Below, one piece after another: positions 53,080-61,858 of a stretch of DNA of 64,000 bases (positions are counted from its first letter, which is position 1; every line of letters begins with the position of its first letter). The DNA comes from Sagittula stellata E-37 (GTDB lineage Bacteria; Pseudomonadota; Alphaproteobacteria; Rhodobacterales; Rhodobacteraceae), in the NCBI RefSeq assembly GCF_039724765.1, contig NZ_CP155733.1, positions 1-64,000 on the forward strand, given 5' to 3'. A model generated the notes under the pieces. That model was not told where the DNA came from, made no database searches, and saw nothing but the letters and a program-made list of their open reading frames with translations. The translations under genes and the position numbers were made by a program.

Positions 53080-54160
53080 CCGACGAGATGCGGCGCTTGA
53101 AGGCGCTCGAGGACGAGAACACGCGACTGAAGAAGATTGTGGCGGACCTGACGCTTGACCGGGAGATGTTGCAGGACGTCATCCGCCGAAAGCTCTGAAG
53201 CCTGATCGTCTGCGAGAGATCGTGACCGGGATGTGTGTCGACTGGGGCGTGTCGATCCGGAAGGCTTGTGGGGCCATCTGCTTCGACACGTCCAGCTACC
53301 ACTACAAGTCCCGGCGGACGCATCAGGCTGCCGTCGAACGGCGGATCAAGGAGATCTGCGAAACGCGTGTGCGGTATGGTTACCGACGCGTACACGTTCT
53401 GCTGCGGCGAGAGGGATGGGTGATCAACATGAAGAAGACCCGGAGGATTTACAATGAGTTGGGGCTTCAGTTACGGCACAAGCACCCGAAGCGTCGGGTG
53501 AAGGCGAAGCTGCGGGAGGACCGCCAGGAAGCCATCGGCCCGAACGATGTCTGGGCGATGGACTTCGTTCACGACCAGCTCGCCATGGGCAAGAAGCTCC
53601 GCATCCTGACGGTGGTGGACACCCATTCCCGAATGTGCCCGGCGGCGGATCCCCGGTTCACCTACCGGGGCGAGGACGTCGTGCAGACGCTGGAGAAAGT
53701 CTGTGGCAGGATCGGCTATCCGAAGAACATTCGCGTGGACAACGGCAGCGAGTTCATATCCTGTGACCTCGATCTCTGGGCCTATGCGAACGACGTCGCG
53801 TTGGACTTCTCTCGGCCTGAGAAACCGACGGACAACGGGTTCATCGAGGCATTCAACAGCAAGCTCCGGTCTGAGTGTCTGAACGCGCACTAGTTCATGA
53901 GCTTTGCCGACGCCCGTGAAAAGTTGAAAGCTTGGCGTAGACACTACAACGAGGATCGTCCCCACAGCGCGATCGGATACAACGTCCCGATCGCCATGCA
54001 TTATCCAATGACGCTACCAGCCCGCCATCGTGAAATAGCCGGGAAATTCCAGCTTCCGGCGGTCGAAGGTTGGGGAGCAGTGCACATTGAAAAATTACGC
54101 CAGTCCAGTTCATGGCAAAAAAGGTTGTACAATCCCGCCGCGTAGCGTCAGAAATCAGCG
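53080..54160 (+). pseudogene. IS3-family (IS407-like) orfA tail and orfB with a nonsense codon
   Basis: The orfA tail reads LKALEDENTRLKKIVADLTL to a stop at 53198. orfB runs from 53222: GMCVDWGVSIRKACG, NDVWAMDFVHDQLAMG with the first catalytic D, RVDNGSEFISCDL with the second, then ECLNAH. A TAG at 53891-53893 replaces the usual tryptophan codon; the same frame continues SFADAREKLKAWRRHYNEDR to 54145. The outer end CCAGCTTCCGGCGGTCGAAG lies near 54050-54070. The single nonsense change is the only visible lesion in orfB. Confidence 0.85.
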
Positions 54161-54421
54161 TGCGGGCACTCCCAAAATCCGGAGGAGCGAGTGCAAGCTG
54201 GCACTTGATCACCTTCCCTTTTAAGTAGATACGCCCAGTCACATACTCAGCATTTTGCTTGAGGTCACTAAACTTAATGTTTAAAATTTGAAAATATATA
54301 CTACAAGATTGACCAAAAAACGTAAGAACGATAGGCTTCGACATCCTGATGCGCTTAAAAACTCTATCGCCTACAAGATTTTGAATTTATAGTGCTCTTC
54401 AGAGCAGCATTGGGGAGATTC

Positions 54422-54730
54422 ATGCAATCAATAGATCTTGAGAAAATGTCTTTGGACGAGCTAAAGCAGCTTGAAAAGGACGTTAGCAAAGCCATAAAGA
54501 GCTTTGAGAAGCGTCAACTTGATGAGGCTCGCGCTGCGGCTGAAGCCGCTGCTAAGGAAATGGGGTTCTCTCTAGCCGATCTTGCCGTAGTGGCGAAGGC
54601 TTCAAAAGCTCCTCCAAAGTATCGTGACCCTAAGAACCCTGAACTAACTTGGTCAGGTCGTGGCCGCAAGCCATTTTGGTTTGCCAAAGCAATCGATGCA
54701 GGACACTCGCCTGAAGATCTCGAAATCTAA
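54422..54730 (+). CDS. H-NS-like nucleoid-associated protein (HvrA type)
   Basis: A 102-residue protein. Residues 1-45 form a coiled coil (LEKMSLDELKQLEKDVSKAI). The C-terminal DNA-binding core reads KYRDPKNPELTWSGRGRKPF near residues 68-88, the hallmark of H-NS family proteins (PxTWxGRGRxP). ATG 54422 is chosen because GGGGAG lies five bases before it. Such proteins bind AT-rich DNA and silence acquired genes; alphaproteobacterial relatives (HvrA, MucR-independent) also tune exopolysaccharide and photosynthesis genes. It is flanked by IS debris, and its upstream 200 bp are strongly AT-rich. Regulation of the plasmid's own sugar clusters is possible but inferred. Confidence 0.88.
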   Translation: MQSIDLEKMSLDELKQLEKDVSKAIKSFEKRQLDEARAAAEAAAKEMGFSLADLAVVAKASKAPPKYRDPKNPELTWSGRGRKPFWFAKAIDAGHSPEDLEI

Positions 54731-55258
54731 CGATCAGCACATTGATCATAGATTGTCGTCTCATATGCGGAACCTGTGCTTTTCTTTTGTTGAGGCACGC
54801 CATTTATTCTCCTTTGAGTTGTGCAGATCAGTTCATGGCTGAACCAAGACATGAACAGCGCTCCTCCTTTTCCTAGGTCGCAGCCTCTGTGCTAGCTAGG
54901 AAGAGGAAGCCGTCGTTTCCAGCTTCGAGAATGTCGCTTGAAGGGTGAGATGACCGAAGTTGTTGCTGGTGACCTTGGAATCCACGCTTAGGCAGCGCAT
55001 CGTGCAGCAATGTCACGAAAGGGGCTGAGGACGCAGGCACACTCGCCGAAGGCCCGCGATATAGTGATGACAACTTTGGAAACGCGACGCCCACGCTGCC
55101 GTCCGGCTACACCGGCTACTACAGATGTCTAAAGTTTTTTCGTTAGCCACCGCTCTCGCCGTGACCATTACCTATTGCCACGGAAGCCGAAGCCAAGGCT
55201 TCGTCAAAACCGTGCAGACATCAATAATAAATTAACTTCAGCATGGTGCTCTTCAGCC
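54731..55258. other. Gap with no recognisable gene
   Basis: About 530 bp after the H-NS-like gene. Short open frames exist on the minus strand (for example 54873-55094), but they have no ribosome-binding site or family signal. No repeat or RNA gene was noticed. Confidence 0.35.
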
Positions 55259-55378
55259 ATGCGCCCTTCCAACCGAAACCGCCGCCCCTACCCAATATCC
55301 GACCGCATGATCGACGCACTCATGTTCATCTTGGGGTGGGCACTCGTGGCTTTTCCGGCCTTCCTTCTTATGCGATAA
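55259..55378 (+). CDS. Possible very small membrane protein
   Basis: A 39-residue frame from ATG 55259 has a basic N-terminus (NRNRRPYP) and one hydrophobic helix (ALMFILGWALVAFPAFLL). The form fits a small single-pass protein, but no ribosome-binding site is obvious and no family is known. It may be accidental. Confidence 0.25.
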   Translation: MRPSNRNRRPYPISDRMIDALMFILGWALVAFPAFLLMR

Positions 55379-55398
55379 GTGACTGATATTTAATAATA

Positions 55399-55587
55399 TT
55401 AAGCCAATTTCAAGATCAGCCAAAATGCTGCGAATGCCAAAAGCACTAACGCCATGAGAATCAGAAGGTACTTCAGCCAAGAACGGTTGTAGAATGGAGT
55501 GCTATTATGACAGCCTCCGCACCGATCGCTCCCATAGCGCAATGAATGACCGCACTGCTGACAGGAGAAAAACCGTAAGACTTTCAA
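55399..55587 (-). CDS. Small zinc-ribbon, single-pass membrane protein A
   Basis: A 62-residue protein. Two CxxC pairs (FSCQQCGHSLRYGSDRCGGC) near residues 9-26 form a likely zinc ribbon, and the rest is a hydrophobic helix (YLLILMALVLLAFAAFWLI). The start is TTG at 55587 with a weak upstream signal. A related protein, sharing SLRY/ELRY, the Cys pattern, TP..NR.W and the helix, lies at 59436-59633. The function is unknown. Zinc-ribbon plus one helix is common in small bacterial membrane proteins of unknown role. Confidence 0.55.
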   Translation of the reverse strand: MKVLRFFSCQQCGHSLRYGSDRCGGCHNSTPFYNRSWLKYLLILMALVLLAFAAFWLILKLA

Positions 55588-55812
55588 ATTGCACCCGATG
55601 ATCTACAATTTTCCGTAGCTGCACTCTGCGCCAGCCTGAGGGAAAGCCGCAATATCGAAGGCATGGCGAAAGCGCCATCGTCTAACATTCTTGCACCACC
55701 TTGCTGCACTGCGGAAAAAAATGGCTATGAAACGTTTACACCTCCTAGCGGATTTGTTGCGCAAAGGTTGAGAAGGATTCGTCTCGCGAATCCAGCGTGG
55801 TAGCTGATCTGC

Positions 55813-56063
55813 ATGAACAGGCCCATCCCGCCGAGCTACAAGACCAAGAACTGGCCGGCCTGTAACGAAGCACTGAAGCAGCGCGGATCCCTCACGATCT
55901 GGTTCGATCCGAACATGGTCTGGGTGCCGCCACCGGCGGGCAAGCGAGGCCGGCAGCCGCAGTAGAGCGATGCCGCGATCCAGACCTGCCTGACGATGAA
56001 GGTCCTTTTCGGCATGGCCCTCCGGCAGACGACCGCGCTTCTGGATCGCCTCACCCATCACTG
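55813..56063 (+). pseudogene. IS5-family transposase N-terminal fragment
   Basis: It starts MNRPIPPSYKTKNWPACNEA, passes RGSLTIWFDPNMVW, contains a TAG near 55963 and goes on [20 protein letters not shown] before losing similarity near 56063. This is the N-terminal quarter of an IS5-type transposase, different from the copy at 47.4 kb. Confidence 0.75.
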
Positions 56064-56234
56064 CGACATCATCGAAACCGGCAACGCCCTCAACCCTGTC
56101 AAAACCGCCGCGTGATGCTGTCCACCCGGAGGGGCGCTCCAATAGGGGGTCAAAGTTCGCTGCCGATTGACAATGATCCTGCAAATGCCCGGTAGGTCAA
56201 AGTTGGATTTGAGGCTACGGGTGGCCAGGAATGG

Positions 56235-56390
56235 GTGCTCTGTACGGAGCTTGCTGCCGTAGAAATCGCAGCCGTTCAGTTGCCTCAGGCGCAGATCAAG
56301 GCCTTCGTGTTGTCCCGGGGCACGCGGGCGAAGACCGACCGGATCGATGCGGACCTCATCGCAACCGGTGTTCTGCTCCCACCTACCGTT
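56235..56390 (+). pseudogene. IS110-family transposase fragment
   Basis: The frame reads QLPQAQIKAFVLSRGTRAKT followed by DRIDADLIA, the N-terminal catalytic DEDD-type motif region of IS110 transposases. It is fused in frame to an IS66 tnpA fragment, forming an accidental chimeric frame. Another IS110 piece, the C-terminal one, lies at 58590-58739. Confidence 0.65.
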
Positions 56391-56419
56391 CGGCTTCCTG
56401 ATCTGAGATCGGCTCCTTG

Positions 56420-56765
56420 GGAGCGGATCAGGAAGGAGGTTCTCACGGAGGATGGAGGTCGGCGGCGCAACCGCAAATGGCCTGACACCGTGAAGGCGCG
56501 GATTGTGGCCGAGACGTTGCGGCCCGATGCGACGGTTGCTGCCGTTGCACGGCGGCACGGGATCAAGGCAAACCACCTGTCAGCATGGCGAACCTTGGCT
56601 CGGCAGGGCAAGTTGGTGCTGCCAGCTCCCGAAGACGAGGTGGAGTTCGCGGCAATGGTGGTTACGACACCGTTGCCGGAGGGAGAGCCAAGCCCGGATG
56701 CCCCCATAGAGATCACCATGGGCGCAGTCACGATCCGGTTGGCAGCTACGACTCCGGTGGCGCGC
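56420..56765 (+). pseudogene. IS66-family tnpA fragment
   Basis: The frame reads RRRNRKWPDTVKARIVAETL, VAAVARRHGIKANHLSAWR and later ITMGAVTIRLAATTPVARIA, which is a nearly complete IS66 TnpA. It is open and in frame with the IS110 piece, but the rest of the element is missing. The frame runs on without meaning beyond 56765. Confidence 0.7.
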
Positions 56766-56777
56766 ATCGCGGCGAAC

Positions 56778-56870
56778 CCCCATTGCATCGGTGCCGTAGA
56801 GGCAGTCGTAAAAGCTGCCCCAGCGCGCATTCTCGGCGCTCAGCACAAAGCGGGCAGTTGCGCGCCGGAC
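56778..56870 (-). pseudogene. Fragment of malate synthase G
   Basis: The minus strand encodes ARFVLSAENARWGSFYDCLY followed by GTDAM, which corresponds to the conserved [20 protein letters not shown] region of malate synthase G (GlcB). Only about 30 codons remain, between the IS66 fragment and the phosphomannomutase leader. It is evidence of a chromosomal-type metabolic gene destroyed by rearrangement. Confidence 0.55.
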
Positions 56871-57024
56871 GTGGGCCGACATCCTGCGCAGAGCGTGTGG
56901 AGCGCCCAACGTCTGCGCGCCCCTGCACGCCCGTATCGCTCGACGCGTCCTGCGTCCAACCTTTCCCTTGCCATGCCCGACGCCCTGCGGGACAACGCAA
57001 CCGACGCACGAATGGAGTCCAGAC

Positions 57025-58416
57025 ATGGCGCCCAAATTCGGAACAAGCGGCCTGCGCGGCCTGGTGGTGGAGATCACCGAAGACCTGGTGCATGACTACG
57101 TGTCCGCGTTCCTCACCTCCTGCCCACACGGCGGATCGGTGCATGTGGGCCGGGACCTCCGCCCCTCGTCGCCGCAGATTTCGGGTTGGGTCATAGACGC
57201 GGTGCGCAACGCCGGGCTGGAGGCCGTGGACTGCGGTGCCCTGCCCACACCCGCGCTGGCGCTGTCTTCGTTGGAAGCCGGGGCGGCGGCTGTCATGATT
57301 ACCGGTTCCCACATCCCGGCGGATCGCAACGGGCTGAAGTTCTACGTGCCTTCCGGCGAGATTTCGAAAGCCGACGAGACCCGGATCAACGCCGCCCTCG
57401 GCCAGCCGCGCGCGACCGGTGCACAGGGCGACCTGGCGGTCGCACAGGCGCAGGACGCTTACCGGGCGCGTTACGTGTCCGCTTGCGGGCGATGCCTCGA
57501 CGGGATGACCGTGGGTGTCTACCAGCACAGCTCCGTGGCGCGCGATTTGATGATGGAGGTTTTCCAGGCGCTTGGCGCGGAAACCGTCGCAATCGCGCGC
57601 TCCGACGTGTTCATCCCCGTCGATACGGAGGCGCTGGATCCCGAGACGAAGGAGTTGTTCGCCGGATGGTTTCAGGCACATGGTCTGGATGTCCTTGTCT
57701 CCACCGATGGCGATGCCGACCGGCCCATGGTGGTGGACGATGCGCAACGGGTGGTGCCGGGCGATGTGCTGGGCGCGCTGACTGCCAAGGCGCTGGGGGC
57801 AAAGATCGTCTGCACGCCCGTGTCCTCGAACTCCATGATCGGCGATGCCTCGTTCGGTTTTGAACGTGTGGAGCGGACGAAGATCGGATCGCCCTTCGTG
57901 ATCGCCGCGATGGAAGAGGCGCTGGCCGGCGATCCCGCGGCGCGCGTTGTCGGCTACGAAGCGAACGGCGGGTTCCTTCTCGGTTTCACCGCCGACGCCC
58001 CTGCCGGTCCGCTCAAACCGCTGATGACCCGCGACTGCCTGCTGCCCATCGTGGCCCCTTTGGCCGCGGCCAAGGCAGAGGGCGTCACCCTTTCCGCGCT
58101 GTGGGACGCTCTCCCTGCCGTGTACACCGCCGCCGACCGTATCCAGGGAATCGAAACGGAGGTGTCCAAGGCTTTCATCGCGGAACTCAGCGGCTCCGCT
58201 GACGCTCGGGCGGCGTTCTTCGACGGCTACGGGACAGAGGCGGGCGTGGACGAAACCGATGGCCTTCGCACGACCTTTTCCGATGGCAGCGTCGTGCACC
58301 TGCGCCCCTCCGGAAACGCTCCGGAATTCCGCTGCTACGCCGAGGCCGCGACCCGGGACGGCGCGGAAAAACTGGTAACGGGGACGTTGGCAAAGCTGCG
58401 TGAGCGTCTTTCCTGA
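57025..58416 (+). CDS. manB: Phosphomannomutase/phosphoglucomutase
   Basis: A 463-residue alpha-D-phosphohexomutase converting hexose-6-phosphate to hexose-1-phosphate. FGTSGLRGLV is at the N-terminus; the phosphoserine loop ITGSHIPADRNGLKFY near residue 95 holds the active serine, the magnesium loop STDGDADRPMV is near 231, the sugar loop YEANGG near 313 and the phosphate-binding RPSGNAPEFR near 432. ATG 57025 has GGAG seven bases upstream; an in-frame start at 56968 is less likely. It would make mannose-1-phosphate for manC, or glucose-1-phosphate. A ugd stub follows after 111 bp, pointing to an ancestral mutase-ugd operon. Confidence 0.92.
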   Translation: MAPKFGTSGLRGLVVEITEDLVHDYVSAFLTSCPHGGSVHVGRDLRPSSPQISGWVIDAVRNAGLEAVDCGALPTPALALSSLEAGAAAVMITGSHIPADRNGLKFYVPSGEISKADETRINAALGQPRATGAQGDLAVAQAQDAYRARYVSACGRCLDGMTVGVYQHSSVARDLMMEVFQALGAETVAIARSDVFIPVDTEALDPETKELFAGWFQAHGLDVLVSTDGDADRPMVVDDAQRVVPGDVLGALTAKALGAKIVCTPVSSNSMIGDASFGFERVERTKIGSPFVIAAMEEALAGDPAARVVGYEANGGFLLGFTADAPAGPLKPLMTRDCLLPIVAPLAAAKAEGVTLSALWDALPAVYTAADRIQGIETEVSKAFIAELSGSADARAAFFDGYGTEAGVDETDGLRTTFSDGSVVHLRPSGNAPEFRCYAEAATRDGAEKLVTGTLAKLRERLS

Positions 58417-58527
58417 CCCTACCGGGGCGACGGCGAAGGACGGCCTGCGCCGTCCCGGTCCGTTGACAAACACCTGCGCGCCGCCCAAGGGTCTGCACCG
58501 AACGGCGGGCAGTTTGGGAGTGCGTTC

Positions 58528-58582
58528 ATGAAAATCGCGATGATCGGAACCGGCTACGTGGGCCTCGTGTCCGGTGTCTGTT
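58528..58582 (+). pseudogene. 5' stub of a second ugd, cut by IS110 sequence
   Basis: The first 18 codons MKIAMIGTGYVGLVSGVC follow a good GGGAG ribosome-binding site and then run into IS110 sequence. Bases 58521-58582 are identical to 38119-38058 on the opposite strand, the start of the intact ugd. The stub keeps the original leader behind phosphomannomutase. Confidence 0.85.
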
Positions 58583-58589
58583 CTAGGAT

Positions 58590-58739
58590 GCACTCGCCGC
58601 CGCCTGCCACAATCCAGTTCTCAAGCTTGCCGCCAAACGCCTCAAAGAGCGCGGAAAGCCACACAAACTCATCATCATCGCAATCGCCAACGCGATCATC
58701 AAAACTGGCATAGCTTGGCAGGTTCAGCTCCAAAAATAG
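58590..58739 (+). pseudogene. IS110-family transposase C-terminal fragment
   Basis: The frame reads ACHNPVLKLAAKRLKERGKP, then HKLIIIAIANAIIKT, up to TAG at 58737, the usual C-terminus of an IS110/IS116 transposase. It directly follows the ugd stub, so an IS110 insertion or deletion probably removed the rest of that gene. Confidence 0.7.
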
Positions 58740-58909
58740 ACACGGTTGCTAAGGCAGGAAACGGGACAAAACCAGGTCAAAACCGATACAGACATTTACG
58801 ATTTTTCCATCCCGGTTTTTCGTCACCACCTGCCCTGCCTCTTAGAAACTGGAGCGCTGGATGTTGGAGCTTTCAGCTAAGCTGTCTTAGCTACGAGACG
58901 TATAAAAAC

Positions 58910-59245
58910 CTGATGCGTCGAAGTTCAGAGATGCGGAAGGGCGTTCGCGCTCTGGCTATGCGAGCAGGAACACCGGTCGCGGAGATCTGTCGCAAACCTG
59001 GTATCGCTCAGGCGACCTATTTCAACAAGAAGTAGGCGGCCCTCTGACTGACGAGATAAGAGGACTGAAGGCGCCCGACGAGAACAAGCGGATTACGGAT
59101 CGCCAAGAAGCCGTCGGCAGAATGATGTCTACGCAATGGACTTCGTTCGTAACCAGCTCACCATGGGAAAAAGCTGCGGATCCTGACCGTGATCGAAGTA
59201 CCGCGAGATAAGATTATCATGTCCCAATCGTTATGCAATACTCCG
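58910..59245 (+). pseudogene. Degenerate IS3-family (IS407-like) remnant with large internal deletion
   Basis: AGTPVAEICRKPGIAQATYF near 58965-59025 matches an OrfA helix-turn-helix. Then RQEAVG and, across frames, MDFVRNQLTMGKK near 59105-59175 match the OrfB stretch also seen at 53.5 kb. Near 59205-59245 the sequence resembles the element's 3' end. Most of orfB is missing. Confidence 0.6.
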
Positions 59246-59435
59246 GTGGAGTCACCAGCCCATCATCGCTTGACGGCCAGAAAAATCAGATTGCGGCTAT
59301 CCAAGGAAATCCGGCTAAAAAGAAGCTCCTTCACGCAGCTTGTTTTTCTGACAACCTTTCCTTGTACGCAAACATGGATCGCTTCTTTCATACGGTTTTT
59401 CTTTTTTTGGGCGCAGGATACGCACACAAAATGGC

Positions 59436-59633
59436 CTAGCTATTCAGCCAAAATAACGTCGCCAATATCGCAAATAGGCCGAACGGGAACCACCAGCGAT
59501 TTAAGAGGGGTGTCGGTCGGAAACAGTATGGGCACGCCGAGCAAGCGTACCGCAGCTCATAGTTGCAACTACATCGGATCAAGCGCAATCCTCGTGATGT
59601 CGAGTTTCCTTTTTCTTTCCGTGATCTGGCCAC
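59436..59633 (-). CDS. Small zinc-ribbon, single-pass membrane protein B
   Basis: A 65-residue protein started by GTG at 59633, eight bases after the first GGAGG of a purine-rich GGAGGGGAGG. Cysteines in RCSCNYELRYACSACPYC (near residues 22-40) form a ribbon, and a hydrophobic helix (WWFPFGLFAILATLFWL) ends the protein. It is a diverged relative of protein A at 55399-55587: LRY, TP, LNRWW and the helix align. It lies in AT-rich DNA between IS remnants. Function unknown. Confidence 0.6.
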   Translation of the reverse strand: MARSRKEKGNSTSRGLRLIRCSCNYELRYACSACPYCFRPTPLLNRWWFPFGLFAILATLFWLNS

Positions 59634-60124
59634 GATCCTCCCCTCCACCGAGTTGGCACTAGGCGTGCTGCTTCCCCTGAAACGGAAGACAGCACTGCGG
59701 CCACAGAATCCGTGGAGCAGGTTAATGCTTCGTTAACTTAGACAGGCACCATCGTCACTTTTCAGACAGGCTGACGAGAGCACACCCAAGCTCGGAACCG
59801 CTTACTCAACGTCAGAAATTCGGTTGGGTCGGTAACGCCTTCTGACCTGCTCCCCTCGAAGTCTGCGTTTATCAGTTTGCTTTGTTCAGGGTTGATGTGA
59901 GCTTTGTCCCGTTGTCGCTGGCGACCATGCAGGGGAAGCATCGCACCTCTGCGATCAGCTCCCGCGCCACCTAGGCTCCGGTCGCGGCTGGATGAAAGTT
60001 CCGTGGCAGGTCAGCTGGGCAAACGGCAAGTCGTGGCGTTTTCTTAAGATGGAGAAATCCTCATCCGTTTCCGACAAAGATCTCCAAGTCCGCGCATCCA
60101 TGCTTCAAAAAATCTGCTGAAAAC
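59634..60124. other. Gap with an IS3 integrase trace
   Basis: About 490 bp. On the minus strand around 59885-59960 the words CMVASDNGTKLTS match the IS3 OrfB motif SDNGTELTS. The rest shows no gene. It separates the zinc-ribbon gene from the KDO operon end. Confidence 0.5.
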
Positions 60125-60955
60125 CTATCCCTTGGTAAGCGCGTCGATGGCCTTCAGCCCCTTCAGGATGCGCCCCAGATCCGCGACCGGCACCATGTTC
60201 GGCCCGTCGGACGGCGCGGTGTCCGGGTCCTCGTGCGTCTCCATGAAGACCGCCGCCGCCCCCACCGCCAGCGCCGCGCGTGCCAGCGGTTCGACGTATT
60301 CGCGCTTGCCACCCGTGGACTTGCCCTGCCCGCCCGGCATCTGCACCGAATGGGTGGCGTCCATCACCACCGGGTAGCCCGTCCCGGCCATGATCGGCAG
60401 CGACCGGAAATCGCTGACCAGCATGTTGTAGCCGAAGGTCGTGCCGCGCTCACACAGCAGGATGCGGTCGTTGCCGGTCGAGGCGATCTTCTCCGCCACG
60501 TTGCCCATGTCCCAGGGGGCCAGGAACTGGCCCTTCTTGACGTTGATCGCCGCGCCCGTCTCTCCGGCGGCCAGAAGCAGGTCGGTCTGGCGGCAGAGGA
60601 AGGCAGGGATCTGCAGGACGTCCACCACCTCGGCCACGGGGGCGCATTGCTCCGGTCCGTGCACGTCGGTCAGAACCGGCACGCCGAATTCCTCGCGGAT
60701 CAGGCCGAGGATCTTCAGTCCCTCGTTCATCCCGAGCCCGCGCCGCCCCTCCAGCGAAGAGCGGTTCGCCTTGTCGTAGCTCGCCTTGAAGATCCAGCGT
60801 GTGCCCGCGGCCTCGGCGGCGGCGGCGATCTTCTCGGCCAGCATCCGGGCGTGGTCGTGCGATTCAAGCTGGCAGGGCCCGGCGATCAGCACGAAGGGGC
60901 GGTTCTGGGCGATGGCGACATCGCCGGCGGGGGCGGAAACGGTGACGGTCTTCAT
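60125..60955 (-). CDS. kdsA: 3-deoxy-8-phosphooctulonate synthase
   Basis: A 276-residue enzyme condensing arabinose-5-phosphate and phosphoenolpyruvate to KDO-8-phosphate. [18 protein letters not shown] near residue 22, [12 protein letters not shown] near 56, [20 protein letters not shown] near 95 and [12 protein letters not shown] near 198 are the family motifs. The cysteine at the GPCQ position suggests a metal-dependent form. ATG 60955 overlaps the kdsB stop. It is the last gene of a kdsD-kdsB-kdsA operon. Confidence 0.95.
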   Translation of the reverse strand: MKTVTVSAPAGDVAIAQNRPFVLIAGPCQLESHDHARMLAEKIAAAAEAAGTRWIFKASYDKANRSSLEGRRGLGMNEGLKILGLIREEFGVPVLTDVHGPEQCAPVAEVVDVLQIPAFLCRQTDLLLAAGETGAAINVKKGQFLAPWDMGNVAEKIASTGNDRILLCERGTTFGYNMLVSDFRSLPIMAGTGYPVVMDATHSVQMPGGQGKSTGGKREYVEPLARAALAVGAAAVFMETHEDPDTAPSDGPNMVPVADLGRILKGLKAIDALTKG

Positions 60956-61740
60956 GCGATGCCTTCCTTCTTCAGCACACCTTCGATGCGGGCGACGTCG
61001 ACGGGGTTGTTGAGTTCCCAGAACACCCGGCCGCGCGCCTCGACGGGCACGCAGGTCACCGTGCCGCCGTTTTCGAGAAAGCGCAGCTGCTCCAGCCCCT
61101 CGGCGCGCTCCACCGGGCCTTCCTCCCAAGCCATGTAGGCGGCCAACGCCGCCGGACGATATGCATAGACGCCGACATGGTGCCAGACCTCCGGCGGGGT
61201 TTCGAGGTTGCCGACGTAAGGCAGCACCTCCTTCGAGAAGTAGATCGCCGTGCCGTCGCGGCGCAGCACCGCCGTGGTGCCGCCGACCCGGCCCGCGTGG
61301 CGGTCCGAGACGAAGTTCGACAGGGTGTCGTGGTCGCATTTCAGCACCGGGGTGGCCATCTCGACCTTGTCGTCCCGCATGGCCGCGATCAGCGCCTCGA
61401 CAAACCACGGCGGCGTCAGGGGGGCGTCGCCCTGCAGGTTCACCACCACCTCCGGCGCCTCAGGCAGCTGCGCCACGCCCTCGGCACAGCGCTCGGTGCC
61501 GTTGCGCGCCCGGTCCGAGGTCATCAGCACCTCGGCGCCGAAGGCCCGCGCCGCGTCGCGGATCCGGACATCGTCGGTCAGCACATAGACCGCATCCGCC
61601 CCCTTCACCTGCCGCGCCGCTTCCCAAGCGCGCTGGATCAGGCTCTTTTCATGCCCGGTGGCCCCCTTCAGCCCAACCAGCGGCTTGCCCGGATACCGGG
61701 ACGAGGCATAGCGGGCGGGAATGAAGATCACGGTTTTCAT
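60952..61740 (-). CDS. kdsB: 3-deoxy-manno-octulosonate cytidylyltransferase (KdsB/KpsU)
   Basis: A 262-residue enzyme activating KDO as [24 protein letters not shown] is the N-terminal nucleotide site, [13 protein letters not shown] near 75 and [12 protein letters not shown] near 97 carry the metal-binding aspartate. ATG 61740 fits the family start; an upstream in-frame ATG at 61815 is less likely. It overlaps kdsA by four bases. Together with kpsF/kdsD this resembles the KDO module of capsule loci (KpsF-KpsU). Confidence 0.92.
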   Translation of the reverse strand: MKTVIFIPARYASSRYPGKPLVGLKGATGHEKSLIQRAWEAARQVKGADAVYVLTDDVRIRDAARAFGAEVLMTSDRARNGTERCAEGVAQLPEAPEVVVNLQGDAPLTPPWFVEALIAAMRDDKVEMATPVLKCDHDTLSNFVSDRHAGRVGGTTAVLRRDGTAIYFSKEVLPYVGNLETPPEVWHHVGVYAYRPAALAAYMAWEEGPVERAEGLEQLRFLENGGTVTCVPVEARGRVFWELNNPVDVARIEGVLKKEGIA

Positions 61741-61858
61741 GGGAATTGACCCTGTAACTGCGTTGCTTTGGGGAAGGGCGCTCTGCCCTGCCGGTGTCTG
61801 TCGGGGCGTGGGCATGTCCCTGCCCTGCGTCCCATGTTCTCGCGATCCGGCGCCGCTG

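Noticed and set aside
56746..58593. 615-codon minus-strand frame opposite phosphomannomutase
   Set aside because: It is antisense to a mutase with all catalytic motifs. Only a short part at its distal end (malate synthase fragment, 56778-56870) is meaningful, and that was reported separately.
59189..59662. 157-codon plus-strand frame
   Set aside because: It runs through the IS3 remnant and antisense to the zinc-ribbon gene. Sequence shows no protein-like features beyond chance hydrophobic runs.
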